64,000 nucleotides of DNA. Source: an uncultured Pelagibacteraceae bacterium. Its GTDB lineage: Bacteria > Pseudomonadota > Alphaproteobacteria > Pelagibacterales > Pelagibacteraceae. Where the stretch lies: contig CABYZT010000002.1 of assembly GCA_902523515.1 (NCBI GenBank), positions 124,001-188,000 on the forward strand, read 5' to 3'. How positions within the stretch are numbered: the stretch's first letter is position 1; each line of letters starts with the position of its first letter. The translations under genes and the position numbers were made by a program. This document shows positions 18,689 to 28,175 of this stretch, one piece after another. The notes under the pieces are model-generated. The model saw nothing but the letters and a program-made list of their open reading frames with translations. It ran no database searches and had not been told where the DNA came from.

Positions 18689-19090
18689 TTAAGATTTTAG
18701 TGCATTAATCAAAAATGTTTGATCAATTTCACAGTCTCTATAACCCTTTTTAACTATATTTAGGTATCTTTCAGTGGGAAATGCAAAGGATGTTTTTTTA
18801 ACCATGGTATAGGTCATGACTTTTTTTCCATAATAATAAAAATAATGTTTTTTATATAAATTTGGAAAATCTTCATAAACATCTAATTTTTTCTCATCAC
18901 TTTTAGAAATTTCAAATAAAGCACCTGGAACAATAGAATTTTTTTTAGGTTCAATATCTGCTGCTCTATATTTGCTTCTAAATGTTAATCTAAAATTCTT
19001 TAAATTTATTTTTTTTAAAAAAATACTATCTTTGCATCTTCGTTTCATTTGAAAATGATGAAGATTACTACCATATGCAAAATATAACAT
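18689..19090 (-). CDS. Gamma-glutamylcyclotransferase-like (GGCT/AIG2) protein
   Basis: A 133-residue protein with the N-terminal YGSN substrate-binding motif (residues 5-8 of MLYFAYGSNL, shifted by one or two) and the conserved acidic residue in VYEDFP that acts as general base in the family. Members form 5-oxoproline from gamma-glutamyl groups, but the substrate here is not known. Its start codon overlaps, as TAATG, a short remnant resembling the 3' end of the CinA-like gene 1.4 kb away. Confidence 0.8.
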   Translation of the reverse strand: MLYFAYGSNLHHFQMKRRCKDSIFLKKINLKNFRLTFRSKYRAADIEPKKNSIVPGALFEISKSDEKKLDVYEDFPNLYKKHYFYYYGKKVMTYTMVKKTSFAFPTERYLNIVKKGYRDCEIDQTFLINALKS

Positions 19091-19124
19091 TAGCTCTCAA
19101 CTACCTCAATTTTTTTTCATTTAT
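19088..19124. repeat. Remnant of CinA-like gene 3' end (copy B)
   Basis: On the plus strand the segment starting CATTAGCTCTC matches 20515-20551 (CATTAGCGCTT onward): 20 of 22 bases, then a T-run of 8 against 9, then CATTTA. The remnant ends in TAATG at the start of the GGCT-like gene, just as the original ends in TAATG at the start of the SGNH gene. It has an in-frame stop and is not coding. Confidence 0.8.
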
Positions 19125-19149
19125 AATCTAATAATTTGTTATTAATTTT

Positions 19150-20517
19150 TTATTTATCATTTATTTTATCAAAAATTTTTTCTGAAACAAAAGTAAGACC
19201 TTCTAAATTAAAGTGTCCGTAAAGTCCAAATGGAAAGTATGCATTTGGATTTTTTTTCATCAAATCAGACATATCCATAATCTCAAAATATTTACTTGCT
19301 ATGCCTATAATATTTTTTTTATAAGAAAGTTGCTTTGATTGATATCCGTAATAATTATTATATCTTAACCAGCTTGGAAGGTATACAAATATAACTCTTA
19401 TATTTTCTTTGTTTGTTATTCTATTTATACGAAATAACATATTGTTAAATTCTTGAATGTTAAATTCGGGCAATGTTAGATTGTGAATACCTATTAACTT
19501 TCTTAATTTTTGAAGTTTAATAAAAGATATAATTGTATATTTTTGATCTTCTCTAACTTTAACTGACTTTTTTTTTTTAGTTTTTTCAAATAAAGTTTTA
19601 AACCTTTTCTTTTGATACAATTCAATCAACTCTTTTGAGTTTTCATTATTTTTAATTAGGTTTTGTTTTATACCTTCAAGATATTTTAATAAAAATTTTT
19701 CTTTTAATTCATTAGTAAGTTCTGGTAAGTCATTTCCCTCATAATAAAACAAAATAATATTTTTTGGTTTCAACTCAATTGCATACTCTTGAATTACAGA
19801 ATAATGACTTAAAAAAGAAGTACCAACCAAACCAAAATTTAGTGAATTTAAATTGTATTTATTCGTTAATTGACCGGCTATATCATCATTATTATCATAA
19901 CTTCCAGCGTAAACAAAAGAATCTCCAATAAGAATTGTGTCTATATCACTTTCATATCTTGAATTTGGATTTTTAAATCCATATTTGTCATGTTTGTAAT
20001 ATTTATAAACACCATCTTCATTGCCAGATACTATAATTTTATTCATTGGACCTGTTAAGGGAATTAATTTAGTTTTTAATTCTTTCTGTGCGATCAAAAA
20101 CTCTTGTCTATTTTTTAACAACCAATTAAATCCAAGTCTTATATCTTTATTTTGGTTTCTTGCGTTTTGAATTAATTCGTAAATGTTTGTATTGTCAAAA
20201 GTTTTTCCTGATTTTTTTGCTGCTTCCATTCTAAGTTTCAATATATTTTTTGTGTTAACTACCTGTATGTTTTTTTGTTTATAAAACAGATATAGTTCAA
20301 CTAAGCATAATGTAAAAAAAACAGCTAAGTTTAATAAAATAAATTCATATATTTTTTTTTTAAAAAGAAAAAAAATAAAAATGAAAAAATGAAAAAATAT
20401 TATTAAAATAATTGCATTGTAATTTACCTGATCTCCTAATACAGAGCTTTTTCTAAATAAATAAAATATAATTATTAAATAAAAAAAAAATATTAATATC
20501 TTAAACCAATTTTTCAT
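19150..20517 (-). CDS. Membrane-anchored SGNH/GDSL-like hydrolase
   Basis: A 455-residue protein with two or three N-terminal transmembrane helices (within residues 5-80) and a soluble domain of SGNH type: block I GDSF at 198-201 with Ser200 as likely nucleophile, block II FGLVG at 228-232, block III GND at 261-263, and His435 in LYGHFNLEG. The Asp usually three residues before that His is not evident. Such proteins modify cell-surface polysaccharides by adding or removing acyl groups. Its ATG overlaps the CinA-like stop by one base. Confidence 0.65.
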   Translation of the reverse strand: MKNWFKILIFFFYLIIIFYLFRKSSVLGDQVNYNAIILIIFFHFFIFIFFLFKKKIYEFILLNLAVFFTLCLVELYLFYKQKNIQVVNTKNILKLRMEAAKKSGKTFDNTNIYELIQNARNQNKDIRLGFNWLLKNRQEFLIAQKELKTKLIPLTGPMNKIIVSGNEDGVYKYYKHDKYGFKNPNSRYESDIDTILIGDSFVYAGSYDNNDDIAGQLTNKYNLNSLNFGLVGTSFLSHYSVIQEYAIELKPKNIILFYYEGNDLPELTNELKEKFLLKYLEGIKQNLIKNNENSKELIELYQKKRFKTLFEKTKKKKSVKVREDQKYTIISFIKLQKLRKLIGIHNLTLPEFNIQEFNNMLFRINRITNKENIRVIFVYLPSWLRYNNYYGYQSKQLSYKKNIIGIASKYFEIMDMSDLMKKNPNAYFPFGLYGHFNLEGLTFVSEKIFDKINDK

Positions 20518-20551
20518 TAGCGCTTAACTACCTCAATTTTTTTTTCATTTA
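20515..20551. repeat. CinA-like gene 3' end, original copy of short repeat (copy A)
   Basis: This coding segment (the codons for NEKKIEVVKR, the stop, and the overlapping ATG of the next gene) is duplicated at 19088-19124, on the other side of the SGNH gene. The pair brackets exactly one gene, 19150-20517. Confidence 0.8.
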
Positions 20552-21266
20552 CAAATTTTAAAATTTGAGAATTGCAGTCATCAATTTTATTTTGATCTTC
20601 GGATCTAATAACTATCGATACCCCAAGCTTTCCAGCATGAAAAAATGGATAGCTACCAATCTCTACATCTGAATTATTATTTTGTACTTTTGTTAATGAA
20701 CTGGCAATTTCACTTTCAACTGTTCTCAAACTTATGGTTAAACTTTTTATTGGTTCACCACCAACTATATAATTTGTTAATCCACCTAGCATAGATTTTA
20801 ATATGGAAGGAACTCCTGGTAATGAATAAACATTTTCAACATTAAATCCTGGGGCACCACTTGTTGGATTTAAAATTAATTTTGCATTCTCTGGCATCCA
20901 TGCCATTTTTTGTCTACCTTGATTGAATTCACCTGGTTGATAATAAGCTTTTAGAATTTTAAAAGCTTCTTTATGAACTTCATATTTAATTCCGAATGCT
21001 TTTGAAACTGATTGAGCGGTAATATCATCATGAGTAGGTCCAATACCACCGGTTGTAAAAACATAATCATATGTGGATCTAAGTAAATTTAACGTTTTCA
21101 CAATAGTCTCTTCAACATCGGGTATTATTCTAACTTCTGCTACATTTACTCCAATTGAATTTAGCCAAATTGCTAAAGTTGATGTATTGGTATCTTGGGT
21201 TCTTCCAGATAATATTTCATTCCCAATTATTAAAATTGATGCATTAACTTTTACTTTTTTATTCAT
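20517..21266 (-). CDS. CinA-like molybdopterin-binding domain protein
   Basis: A 249-residue protein of the MoCF/CinA N-terminal family. It starts the domain with ILIIGNEILSG (11-21), has the GGIGPTHDD motif at 73-81 and the GAPGF/SLPGVPS region near 160-175. It lacks the C-terminal nicotinamide-nucleotide amidase domain of full CinA. Stand-alone forms are linked to ADP-ribose or cofactor repair, but the reaction is not certain. It is divergent from sfsA, with 20 bases between the start codons. Confidence 0.8.
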   Translation of the reverse strand: MNKKVKVNASILIIGNEILSGRTQDTNTSTLAIWLNSIGVNVAEVRIIPDVEETIVKTLNLLRSTYDYVFTTGGIGPTHDDITAQSVSKAFGIKYEVHKEAFKILKAYYQPGEFNQGRQKMAWMPENAKLILNPTSGAPGFNVENVYSLPGVPSILKSMLGGLTNYIVGGEPIKSLTISLRTVESEIASSLTKVQNNNSDVEIGSYPFFHAGKLGVSIVIRSEDQNKIDDCNSQILKFVNEKKIEVVKR

Positions 21267-21286
21267 ATGAAATATATAATTTAGTA

Positions 21287-21985
21287 ATGGAATTTACCAA
21301 GTCTTTAATAAAAGGCAAATTAATCAAACGCTATAAAAGGTTTTTTACTGACGTTAAGCTCGGTAAAGAAATTGTCACAGCTCATTGTCCTAACACAGGA
21401 TCAATGAAAGGTTTATTAGATGAAGATAATGAAGTTTATTTACTTCCCAATAATGATCCAAAACGAAAGCTAAAATATGGATTGGAAATTATTAAATCTA
21501 GAAAAAATTTAGTTGGGGTGAATACTCACATGGCAAATAGAATAGTTGAACATGGGCTTAATAACAATCTTATAAATGAACTTAAAAATAATGACTCAAT
21601 AAAACCAGAGGTTTTTTTTAATAAGGAAACTAGATTTGATTTTTTATTGGAAAAAAAGACAAAAAAAACCTTTGTTGAGGTAAAAAATGTTACATTATTT
21701 AGAAATAAAGACACAGCAGAATTTCCAGATGCACCAACAGCAAGAGGAATTAAGCATTTATTAACACTTATTGATGCCATAAAAAAAAGTTATAAAACAT
21801 ACTTAATATTTTTAGTTCAAATCCAAAATATGAAATATTTTAAAATAGCTAAAGATATAGATGGAGAATATTACAAAGCCTACCTAAAAGCTAAAAAAGC
21901 TGGTGTTAATTTTTTAGCTTATAGATGTGATATGAGCTCTAAAAGAATTTTTATAGACAAAAAATTAAAAATTATTGATGACTGA
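21287..21985 (+). CDS. sfsA: Sugar fermentation stimulation protein homolog
   Basis: A 232-residue SfsA family protein, with the N-terminal OB-like segment (HCPNTGSM near 37-44) and the C-terminal nuclease-like core (FDFLLE, VEVKNVTL, FPDAPTARG). It was described as a DNA-binding regulator of maltose genes in E. coli, though the fold suggests a nuclease, so function is open. Its stop overlaps the start of map. Confidence 0.92.
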   Translation: MEFTKSLIKGKLIKRYKRFFTDVKLGKEIVTAHCPNTGSMKGLLDEDNEVYLLPNNDPKRKLKYGLEIIKSRKNLVGVNTHMANRIVEHGLNNNLINELKNNDSIKPEVFFNKETRFDFLLEKKTKKTFVEVKNVTLFRNKDTAEFPDAPTARGIKHLLTLIDAIKKSYKTYLIFLVQIQNMKYFKIAKDIDGEYYKAYLKAKKAGVNFLAYRCDMSSKRIFIDKKLKIIDD

Positions 21986-22748
21986 TTATAAAGAGAAATT
22001 TGAAAAAATGAGAGTTGCAGGAAATTTAGCTGCAAGAACTTTAGATATGTTAACTGAAAATATTAAGGAAGGCATCTCAACTGATTATATTGATAAGTTA
22101 GGGTATGAATTTATAAGAGATAATGGTGGCTACTCTGCGCCACTATATTATAGAGGGTTTACAAAATCTTTATGTACATCTTTAAACCATGTGGTGTGTC
22201 ATGGAATACCTTCTGATAGAATTTTACAAGAAGGTGACGCTGTAAATGTAGATGTGACAGCAATTGTTGATGAACACTATGGTGACACGAGTAGAATATT
22301 TTGTATAGGAAAAACTCCAGTAAAGTTAAATAATCTTATTGAAACAACTTACGAGTCTATGATGAGAGCAATTAGAATTTTAAAACCAGGAATTAAATTG
22401 GGAGATATTGGTTATGAAATTCAATCTTTTGTAGAAGAAAAAGGATTTTCAGTTGTCAGAGATTTTTGTGGTCACGGAATAAGTACAACATTTCATGAAC
22501 CACCAAACATTTTACACTATGGTAAAAAAAATACAGGTATGGAATTAAGACCTGGTATGACATTTACTATAGAACCAATGATAAACGCAGGTAAATACGA
22601 TGTAAAAATGTTGAATGATGGTTGGACAGCAGTTACAAAAGATAAATCTTTATCTGCACAATTTGAACATACGTTAGGAATTACTGAAAATGGTTATGAA
22701 ATCTTTACAGAATCTGTTAAAGGTTATTCAAAGCCTCCATACTTATAA
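21978..22748 (+). CDS. map: Methionine aminopeptidase, type I
   Basis: Removes the initiator methionine from nascent proteins. About 256 residues, with metal ligands in VDVTAIVDEHYGDTS (two Asp), GHGIS (His), TIEPM (Glu) and QFEHTLG (Glu). The ATG at 21978 is chosen over an adjacent TTG at 21975. It overlaps the sfsA stop by eight bases and is followed three bases later by purB, so it is the lead-in to the purine operon. Confidence 0.96.
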   Translation: MTDYKEKFEKMRVAGNLAARTLDMLTENIKEGISTDYIDKLGYEFIRDNGGYSAPLYYRGFTKSLCTSLNHVVCHGIPSDRILQEGDAVNVDVTAIVDEHYGDTSRIFCIGKTPVKLNNLIETTYESMMRAIRILKPGIKLGDIGYEIQSFVEEKGFSVVRDFCGHGISTTFHEPPNILHYGKKNTGMELRPGMTFTIEPMINAGKYDVKMLNDGWTAVTKDKSLSAQFEHTLGITENGYEIFTESVKGYSKPPYL

Positions 22749-22751
22749 TTA

Positions 22752-24044
22752 ATGATTAAAAGATACTCGCGAAAAGAATTAACTGATATTTGGTCAGAAG
22801 AAAATAAATATAAAATTTGGTTAAATGTAGAAGTTTCAGCTGCTGAGGCAATGGAAAAACTTGGACAAATTCCAAGAGGTGTTGCTTCAATTGTAAGAAA
22901 AAAAGCTAGAATTAATGTAAACAGAATTCATAAAATAGAAACTGAGGTAAAACACGATGTAATAGCTTTTCTAACTTCTGTTACTGAAAAAGCTGGAATT
23001 AAAGCTAGATACCTTCATCAAGGTATGACCTCATCTGATGTTCTAGATACTAGTTTTAATATTCAGTTGGTCCAATCAGGTAAAATCATTTTAAAAGATA
23101 TAGATCAAATTTTAAAAGTTTTAAAAAAACAAGCCAAAAAATATAAATTTACACCATGTATGGGAAGAAGCCACGGTATCCATGCTGAGCCAATTACTTT
23201 TGGGTTAAAATTGGCTTCATTCTATGAGGAATTTAAAAGAAATAGAAAAAGACTAAAAGATGCTGTTGAGGAAGTATCAACTTGTGCAATTTCTGGGGCT
23301 GTTGGTACATTTGCCAACATTGATCCAAACGTTGAAAAACATGTTGCCAAAAAATTAGGTCTAAAAGTTGAGCCAATATCTACACAAGTAATTCCAAGAG
23401 ACAGACATGCATTTTATTTTTCTGTTTTAGGAATTATTGCAGGTTCAATAGAGAGAGTAGCAGTTGAAATAAGACACCTACAAAGAACTGAGGTTTATGA
23501 ACTACAAGAATATTTCTCTAAAAATCAAAAAGGATCCTCCGCAATGCCTCATAAAAAAAATCCTATCTTAAGTGAGAATCTTACTGGTTTAGCTAGAATG
23601 GTTAGAAGTGCAGTTGTGCCAGCACTTGAAAACATTGCTCTTTGGCATGAAAGAGATATTTCTCATTCAAGTGTTGAAAGAAATATCGGACCAGATGCTA
23701 ATATAACAATCGATTTTGCATTAGTTAGACTTACAAATATTTTAGATAATATGATTGTTTATCCGAAAAAAATGTTGGAAAACTTAAATTTAACAAAAGG
23801 TTTAATTTTTTCTCAAGAAGTTATGTTGAAATTAACTAAAACAGGATTAAGTAGAGAAAAATCTTACAGACTGGTTCAATCTTATGCAAAAAAATGTTTT
23901 GCAGAAAATTTAAATTTAATTGACGTCATTTCATCAGATAAATTTATAAAAAGTAAAATTTCGCCAAAAAAACTAAAATCTATATTTAATTATTCTAAAC
24001 ACTTTAAAAATGTAAATTTTATCTTTAGAAGAGTTTTTAAATAA
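22752..24044 (+). CDS. purB: Adenylosuccinate lyase
   Basis: Catalyses two fumarate-releasing steps, SAICAR to AICAR and adenylosuccinate to AMP. The 430 residues contain the TSSDVLDT segment, the SHGIHAEP His motif, and the flexible signature loop [11 protein letters not shown] with the catalytic Ser. Its stop overlaps the purC start by one base, which is the usual coupling within this cluster. Confidence 0.97.
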   Translation: MIKRYSRKELTDIWSEENKYKIWLNVEVSAAEAMEKLGQIPRGVASIVRKKARINVNRIHKIETEVKHDVIAFLTSVTEKAGIKARYLHQGMTSSDVLDTSFNIQLVQSGKIILKDIDQILKVLKKQAKKYKFTPCMGRSHGIHAEPITFGLKLASFYEEFKRNRKRLKDAVEEVSTCAISGAVGTFANIDPNVEKHVAKKLGLKVEPISTQVIPRDRHAFYFSVLGIIAGSIERVAVEIRHLQRTEVYELQEYFSKNQKGSSAMPHKKNPILSENLTGLARMVRSAVVPALENIALWHERDISHSSVERNIGPDANITIDFALVRLTNILDNMIVYPKKMLENLNLTKGLIFSQEVMLKLTKTGLSREKSYRLVQSYAKKCFAENLNLIDVISSDKFIKSKISPKKLKSIFNYSKHFKNVNFIFRRVFK

Positions 24045-24829
24045 TGAAAAAAGGTAAAAAATTATACGAAGGAAAAGCTAAAATCATTTATACAACAAAT
24101 GATAAAAACTTAGTTATTCAATATTTTAAAGATGATGCAACTGCATTTAATAATCAAAAAAAAACTACAATTGAGGGTAAAGGTGTTCTAAACAATAGAA
24201 TTTCAGAACATATACTTTCTAACCTTTCTCAAATAGGTATCAAAAATCATTTAGTTAAAAGATTAAATATGCGTGAGCAAATTATAAAGCTTGTAGAAAT
24301 AATTCCAATAGAATTCATTGTGAGAAATGTTGCAACAGGCTCTATTACTAAAAGATTAGGAATTGAAGATGGTACTGTATTAAAAGAACCTCTTATTGAA
24401 TACTGCTTAAAGGATGACAAGCTTGGAGATCCATTAATATCTGAAGAACATATTTTAGCATTTGATTGGGCATCAAAAATAGAAATAGATAAAGTTAAAA
24501 AAATGATTTTAAGAATTAATGATTTTATGATTGGGATGTTTAGAGGTGTTGGGATCAAACTCATAGATTTTAAATTAGAATTTGGAAGAATTAAAATTGA
24601 TGGAAAAAATGAAGTTATTTTAGCAGATGAAATTAGTCCTGATACCTGCAGGTTATGGGACAGTATTACAGAAAAAAAATTAGATAAAGATCGATTTAGA
24701 AAAGATCTGGGTGATTTAATTCCAGCCTATACTGAAGTTGCTAAAAGATTGGGTATACTTCATGAACAATCTAATGTTTCAGCAGTAAATGTAACTAAAT
24801 TATCCTCAGTTAAAAGAAAGAAAAAATGA
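24044..24829 (+). CDS. purC: SAICAR synthetase
   Basis: Joins aspartate to CAIR in purine synthesis, using ATP. The 261 residues include the N-terminal [10 protein letters not shown], the central [13 protein letters not shown], and [12 protein letters not shown]. It overlaps purS by four bases (ATGA). Confidence 0.97.
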   Translation: MKKGKKLYEGKAKIIYTTNDKNLVIQYFKDDATAFNNQKKTTIEGKGVLNNRISEHILSNLSQIGIKNHLVKRLNMREQIIKLVEIIPIEFIVRNVATGSITKRLGIEDGTVLKEPLIEYCLKDDKLGDPLISEEHILAFDWASKIEIDKVKKMILRINDFMIGMFRGVGIKLIDFKLEFGRIKIDGKNEVILADEISPDTCRLWDSITEKKLDKDRFRKDLGDLIPAYTEVAKRLGILHEQSNVSAVNVTKLSSVKRKKK

Positions 24830-25068
24830 AAATTTCTGTAATCATCACTCTAAAAAAGGATGTACTTGATCCACAAGGAAAAGTTATTCATCAAACTCTG
24901 GATGGAATGGGTTTTCAGGATATCAATGAAGTTAGACAAGGTAAATATTTTGAAATAGACACTACAGAAACTGATAACAAAAAAGCAAAAGCAAAAGTTG
25001 AAGAAATGTGTAAAAAACTTTTGGCAAATCTTGTAATTGAAAACTATAAAATTATTGATCCTAAGTAA
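24826..25068 (+). CDS. purS: FGAM synthetase subunit PurS
   Basis: An 80-residue bridging subunit of the three-part formylglycinamidine ribonucleotide synthetase (PurSQL). The pattern [15 protein letters not shown] followed by [10 protein letters not shown] is typical. Its presence agrees with the small-type PurL found downstream. Confidence 0.95.
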   Translation: MKISVIITLKKDVLDPQGKVIHQTLDGMGFQDINEVRQGKYFEIDTTETDNKKAKAKVEEMCKKLLANLVIENYKIIDPK

Positions 25069-25071
25069 TTA

Positions 25072-25755
25072 ATGAAATCATCAGTTATTACTTTTCCAGG
25101 TTCAAATTGTGACAGAGACATGGATGTTGCTCTAAAAAAATTTGGATTTAAAAATAAAATGGTTTGGCATGCTGATGCTGAATTACCAAAAAGTGATTTG
25201 GTTGTATTGCCAGGTGGTTTTTCATATGGGGACTACCTAAGATGTGGAAGTATGGCATCAAAATCAAAAATAATGCAGTCGGTAATTAATTTTGCAAGTT
25301 CAGGAGGTATGGTTCTGGGTATCTGTAATGGGTTTCAAATATTGGTAGAAACAGGTTTGGTTCCGGGTGTTTTGCTTAGAAATAAATATTTAGAATTTAT
25401 CTGTAAAAATGTTTTTGTGAAAATTAACGATAAAAAAAACAAATATTTTAAAAATGTGGATAACGAAGTTTTAGAATTTCATATAGCTCATAATGAGGGA
25501 AATTATTTTTGTACCAATGATCAATTAAAAGAAATTGAAGACAATAATCAAATAGCTATTAACTATTGTGATAAAAATGGAAAAATAGAAGATCAGTTTA
25601 ATCCTAATGGATCTATAAAAAATATTGCTGGTATATTTAATAGAGAAAAAAATGTTCTAGGGATGATGCCCCACCCTGAAAGAATGATTGATACATCTTT
25701 ATCTGGTGAGGATGGGTCGTTATTTTTTAAAAACTTAATAAACAACTTAAAATGA
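25072..25755 (+). CDS. purQ: FGAM synthetase glutaminase subunit PurQ
   Basis: Class I glutamine amidotransferase subunit of 227 residues that supplies ammonia to PurL. It has the oxyanion segment LPGGFSYGDYLR, the nucleophile elbow GICNGFQ with catalytic Cys, and the C-terminal HPERMID with the catalytic His/Glu. It overlaps purL by four bases. Confidence 0.97.
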   Translation: MKSSVITFPGSNCDRDMDVALKKFGFKNKMVWHADAELPKSDLVVLPGGFSYGDYLRCGSMASKSKIMQSVINFASSGGMVLGICNGFQILVETGLVPGVLLRNKYLEFICKNVFVKINDKKNKYFKNVDNEVLEFHIAHNEGNYFCTNDQLKEIEDNNQIAINYCDKNGKIEDQFNPNGSIKNIAGIFNREKNVLGMMPHPERMIDTSLSGEDGSLFFKNLINNLK

Positions 25756-27944
25756 TTGTAAACGAACAAGTAGCAGTTGATCATGGTTTAAAAAAAGATG
25801 AATACGCTAAAATTTGTGAGTTATTAAAAAGGACACCAAACATTACAGAACTAGGGATTTTTTCTGCAATGTGGAATGAGCATTGCTCATATAAATCATC
25901 AAGATTACATTTAAAAAAACTACCTACTAAAGGAAAGAAAGTTATTCAAGGTCCTGGTGAAAACGCTGGTGTTATCGACATTGAAGATAATGATGCAATA
26001 GTGTTTAAAATAGAAAGTCACAATCACCCTTCATTTATAGAACCTTACCAGGGTGCTGCAACTGGGGTTGGTGGAATAATGAGAGATGTATTTACAATGG
26101 GTGCAAGACCAATAGCTAACTTAAACTCAATACATTTTGGATCACCACAACATAAAAAAACTAAAAATTTATTAAGAGGTGTTGTTCATGGCATAGGCGG
26201 TTATGGAAACTGCATGGGTGTTCCAACAATCGCTGGTCAAACAAGCTTTGATAGTTCATATAACGGAAATATTTTGGTTAACGCTATGACATTGGGATTA
26301 GTCAAAAAAGATAAGATTTTTTATTCTAAAGCTGCAGGCTTAAATAAACCAGTTATTTATGTTGGATCGAAAACTGGAAGAGATGGAATACATGGTGCAA
26401 GCATGGCTTCAGCTAGTTTCGATGAAAAAATTGAGGAAAAAAAACCAACAGTCCAAGTTGGAGACCCTTTTACTGAAAAACTTTTACTTGAAGCTTGTTT
26501 AGAGTTAATGGCTGGCGACTCTATTATAGCTATTCAAGATATGGGTGCTGCTGGATTAACCTCTTCAAGTATTGAAATGGCTTCAAAAGGAAACCTTGGA
26601 ATTGAAATCAATTTAAACAAAGTACCATGCAGAGAAACTAAAATGACACCTTACGAAATTATGCTCTCTGAGAGCCAAGAAAGAATGTTGATTGTTTTAG
26701 AAAACGGCAAAGAAGAACAAGCAAAAAAAATATTTGATAAATGGAACTTAGATTTTGCAGTGATTGGAAAAACTACTAAATCTAAAAAAATAGAACTTTA
26801 TTTTGATGAAGGAAAAGTTGCAGACATTCCAGTTAATACCTTGGTTGAAAACTCTCCTATGTACGATCGAAAATGGAAAAAAGCAAAACTTCCTAAAAAA
26901 AATAAGATTAAAAAAGAAGATATTAAACATTTAAAAGTTATTGATGTTTTAAAAAAAATTTTAGCAAATCCAAATGTATGCAGCAAAGAATGGATTTGGC
27001 GACAATATGATCATACTGTAATGGGAGATACTATACAGAAGCCAGGCGGAGATGCAGGGGTTGTAAGAGTTCATGGTACAGATAAAGCTGTTGCTGCTTC
27101 AGTAGATTCTTCTGCTGTTTATTGTTGGGCTCACCCTTTAACTGGTGGAAAGCAAGTAGTTTGTGAAAGTTTTAGAAATCTTATATCTGTTGGTGCAAAA
27201 CCAATTGCTATAACTAACTGTTTAAATTTTGGTAGTCCTGAAAATGAAGAAAACATGGGTGAGTTTGTTGAATGTGTTCAAGGTATTGCTGAAGCGAGCG
27301 AATATTTAAAATTCCCAGTAGTTTCTGGAAATGTATCTTTCTACAATCAAACAAAAGAGGAAGGTATAAAACCTACGCCTGCAATTGGTGGAGTTGGGTT
27401 AATCAAGGATTATAAGAATATGATCACTATGGAGTTTAAAGATGTTGATAATTTAGTTTTAGTGATTGGAAAAACCGAAGGACATATTGATCAAAGTTTG
27501 TTTGCAAGAAATATTTTAGATGAAAAAAATGGACCTCCACCCGAGGTAAATCTATTTAATGAAAAAAATAACGGAGAAACTTTACTCAAATTGATTGATA
27601 ATAATTTAATAAAAAGTGCCCATGACGTTTCTTTAGGAGGCATAATTACTGCGGTATCAAAAATGTGTATTAAAGGAAAAAAAGGAATAAATATTAAAAA
27701 ACCTAAATATCTAATTAATGAAATAGAATACTTTTTTGCTGAAGATCAAGGTAGATATATTATAGAAATAAACAAAAAAGATTTTAAAAAAGTAGCTGAT
27801 ATATTGTACAAAAATGCAGTTCATTTCGATGAACTTGGTACAATTAATGAAAATGAACTATATATTAATGATAAGACAAAAGTTACAATTGACGAATTAT
27901 CAACTTTTAATAAAAGTTGGCTTACAAACTATATGAGTAAATAA
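25752..27944 (+). CDS. purL: FGAM synthetase catalytic subunit PurL (small type)
   Basis: The ATP-dependent synthetase subunit, 730 residues, the length expected for the form that works with separate PurS and PurQ. Motifs include ELGIFSAMWNEHCSYKSS near the N terminus, ESHNHPS with the nucleotide-binding His, and GGVGLI in the second half. It overlaps purQ by four bases at the start and the BolA gene by one base at the end. Confidence 0.97.
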   Translation: MIVNEQVAVDHGLKKDEYAKICELLKRTPNITELGIFSAMWNEHCSYKSSRLHLKKLPTKGKKVIQGPGENAGVIDIEDNDAIVFKIESHNHPSFIEPYQGAATGVGGIMRDVFTMGARPIANLNSIHFGSPQHKKTKNLLRGVVHGIGGYGNCMGVPTIAGQTSFDSSYNGNILVNAMTLGLVKKDKIFYSKAAGLNKPVIYVGSKTGRDGIHGASMASASFDEKIEEKKPTVQVGDPFTEKLLLEACLELMAGDSIIAIQDMGAAGLTSSSIEMASKGNLGIEINLNKVPCRETKMTPYEIMLSESQERMLIVLENGKEEQAKKIFDKWNLDFAVIGKTTKSKKIELYFDEGKVADIPVNTLVENSPMYDRKWKKAKLPKKNKIKKEDIKHLKVIDVLKKILANPNVCSKEWIWRQYDHTVMGDTIQKPGGDAGVVRVHGTDKAVAASVDSSAVYCWAHPLTGGKQVVCESFRNLISVGAKPIAITNCLNFGSPENEENMGEFVECVQGIAEASEYLKFPVVSGNVSFYNQTKEEGIKPTPAIGGVGLIKDYKNMITMEFKDVDNLVLVIGKTEGHIDQSLFARNILDEKNGPPPEVNLFNEKNNGETLLKLIDNNLIKSAHDVSLGGIITAVSKMCIKGKKGINIKKPKYLINEIEYFFAEDQGRYIIEINKKDFKKVADILYKNAVHFDELGTINENELYINDKTKVTIDELSTFNKSWLTNYMSK

Positions 27945-28174
27945 TGGCTATGGATTTAAAAGAAATTGAGAATTTTATAAAAGAGGCAATGCCAGATGCA
28001 ATTGTTGAAATACAAGATTTAGCGGGTGATGGAAATCATTATTCAGCTACAGTTACCTCGTCTCAATTTTCAGGAAAAAGTAAAATTGAGCAACATAAAA
28101 TGGTTTACAACTCATTAAAAGGTAGAATGGGCAATGAACTTCATGCATTAGCAATTAAAACAAAGGAGAGTTAA
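27944..28174 (+). CDS. BolA/IbaG family protein
   Basis: A 76-residue BolA-fold protein. It has the family pattern EIQDLAGDGNHYSATVTSSQFSG in its first half (shown here in short pieces: GDGNHY, FSGKS) and the conserved QHKMVYNSL helix with the His used for cluster binding. BolA proteins bind [2Fe-2S] clusters together with CGFS glutaredoxins, and such a glutaredoxin follows two bases later. The ATG overlaps the purL stop; a second ATG lies two codons on. Confidence 0.92.
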   Translation: MAMDLKEIENFIKEAMPDAIVEIQDLAGDGNHYSATVTSSQFSGKSKIEQHKMVYNSLKGRMGNELHALAIKTKES

Positions 28175-28175
28175 A

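Noticed and set aside
18622..19134. A 15-base near-match (CATTAATAATCTAAT against CATTTATAATCTAAT) before the YfhO-like gene and after the CinA remnant
   Set aside because: Too short and too AT-rich to separate from chance, unlike the adjacent 37-base match.
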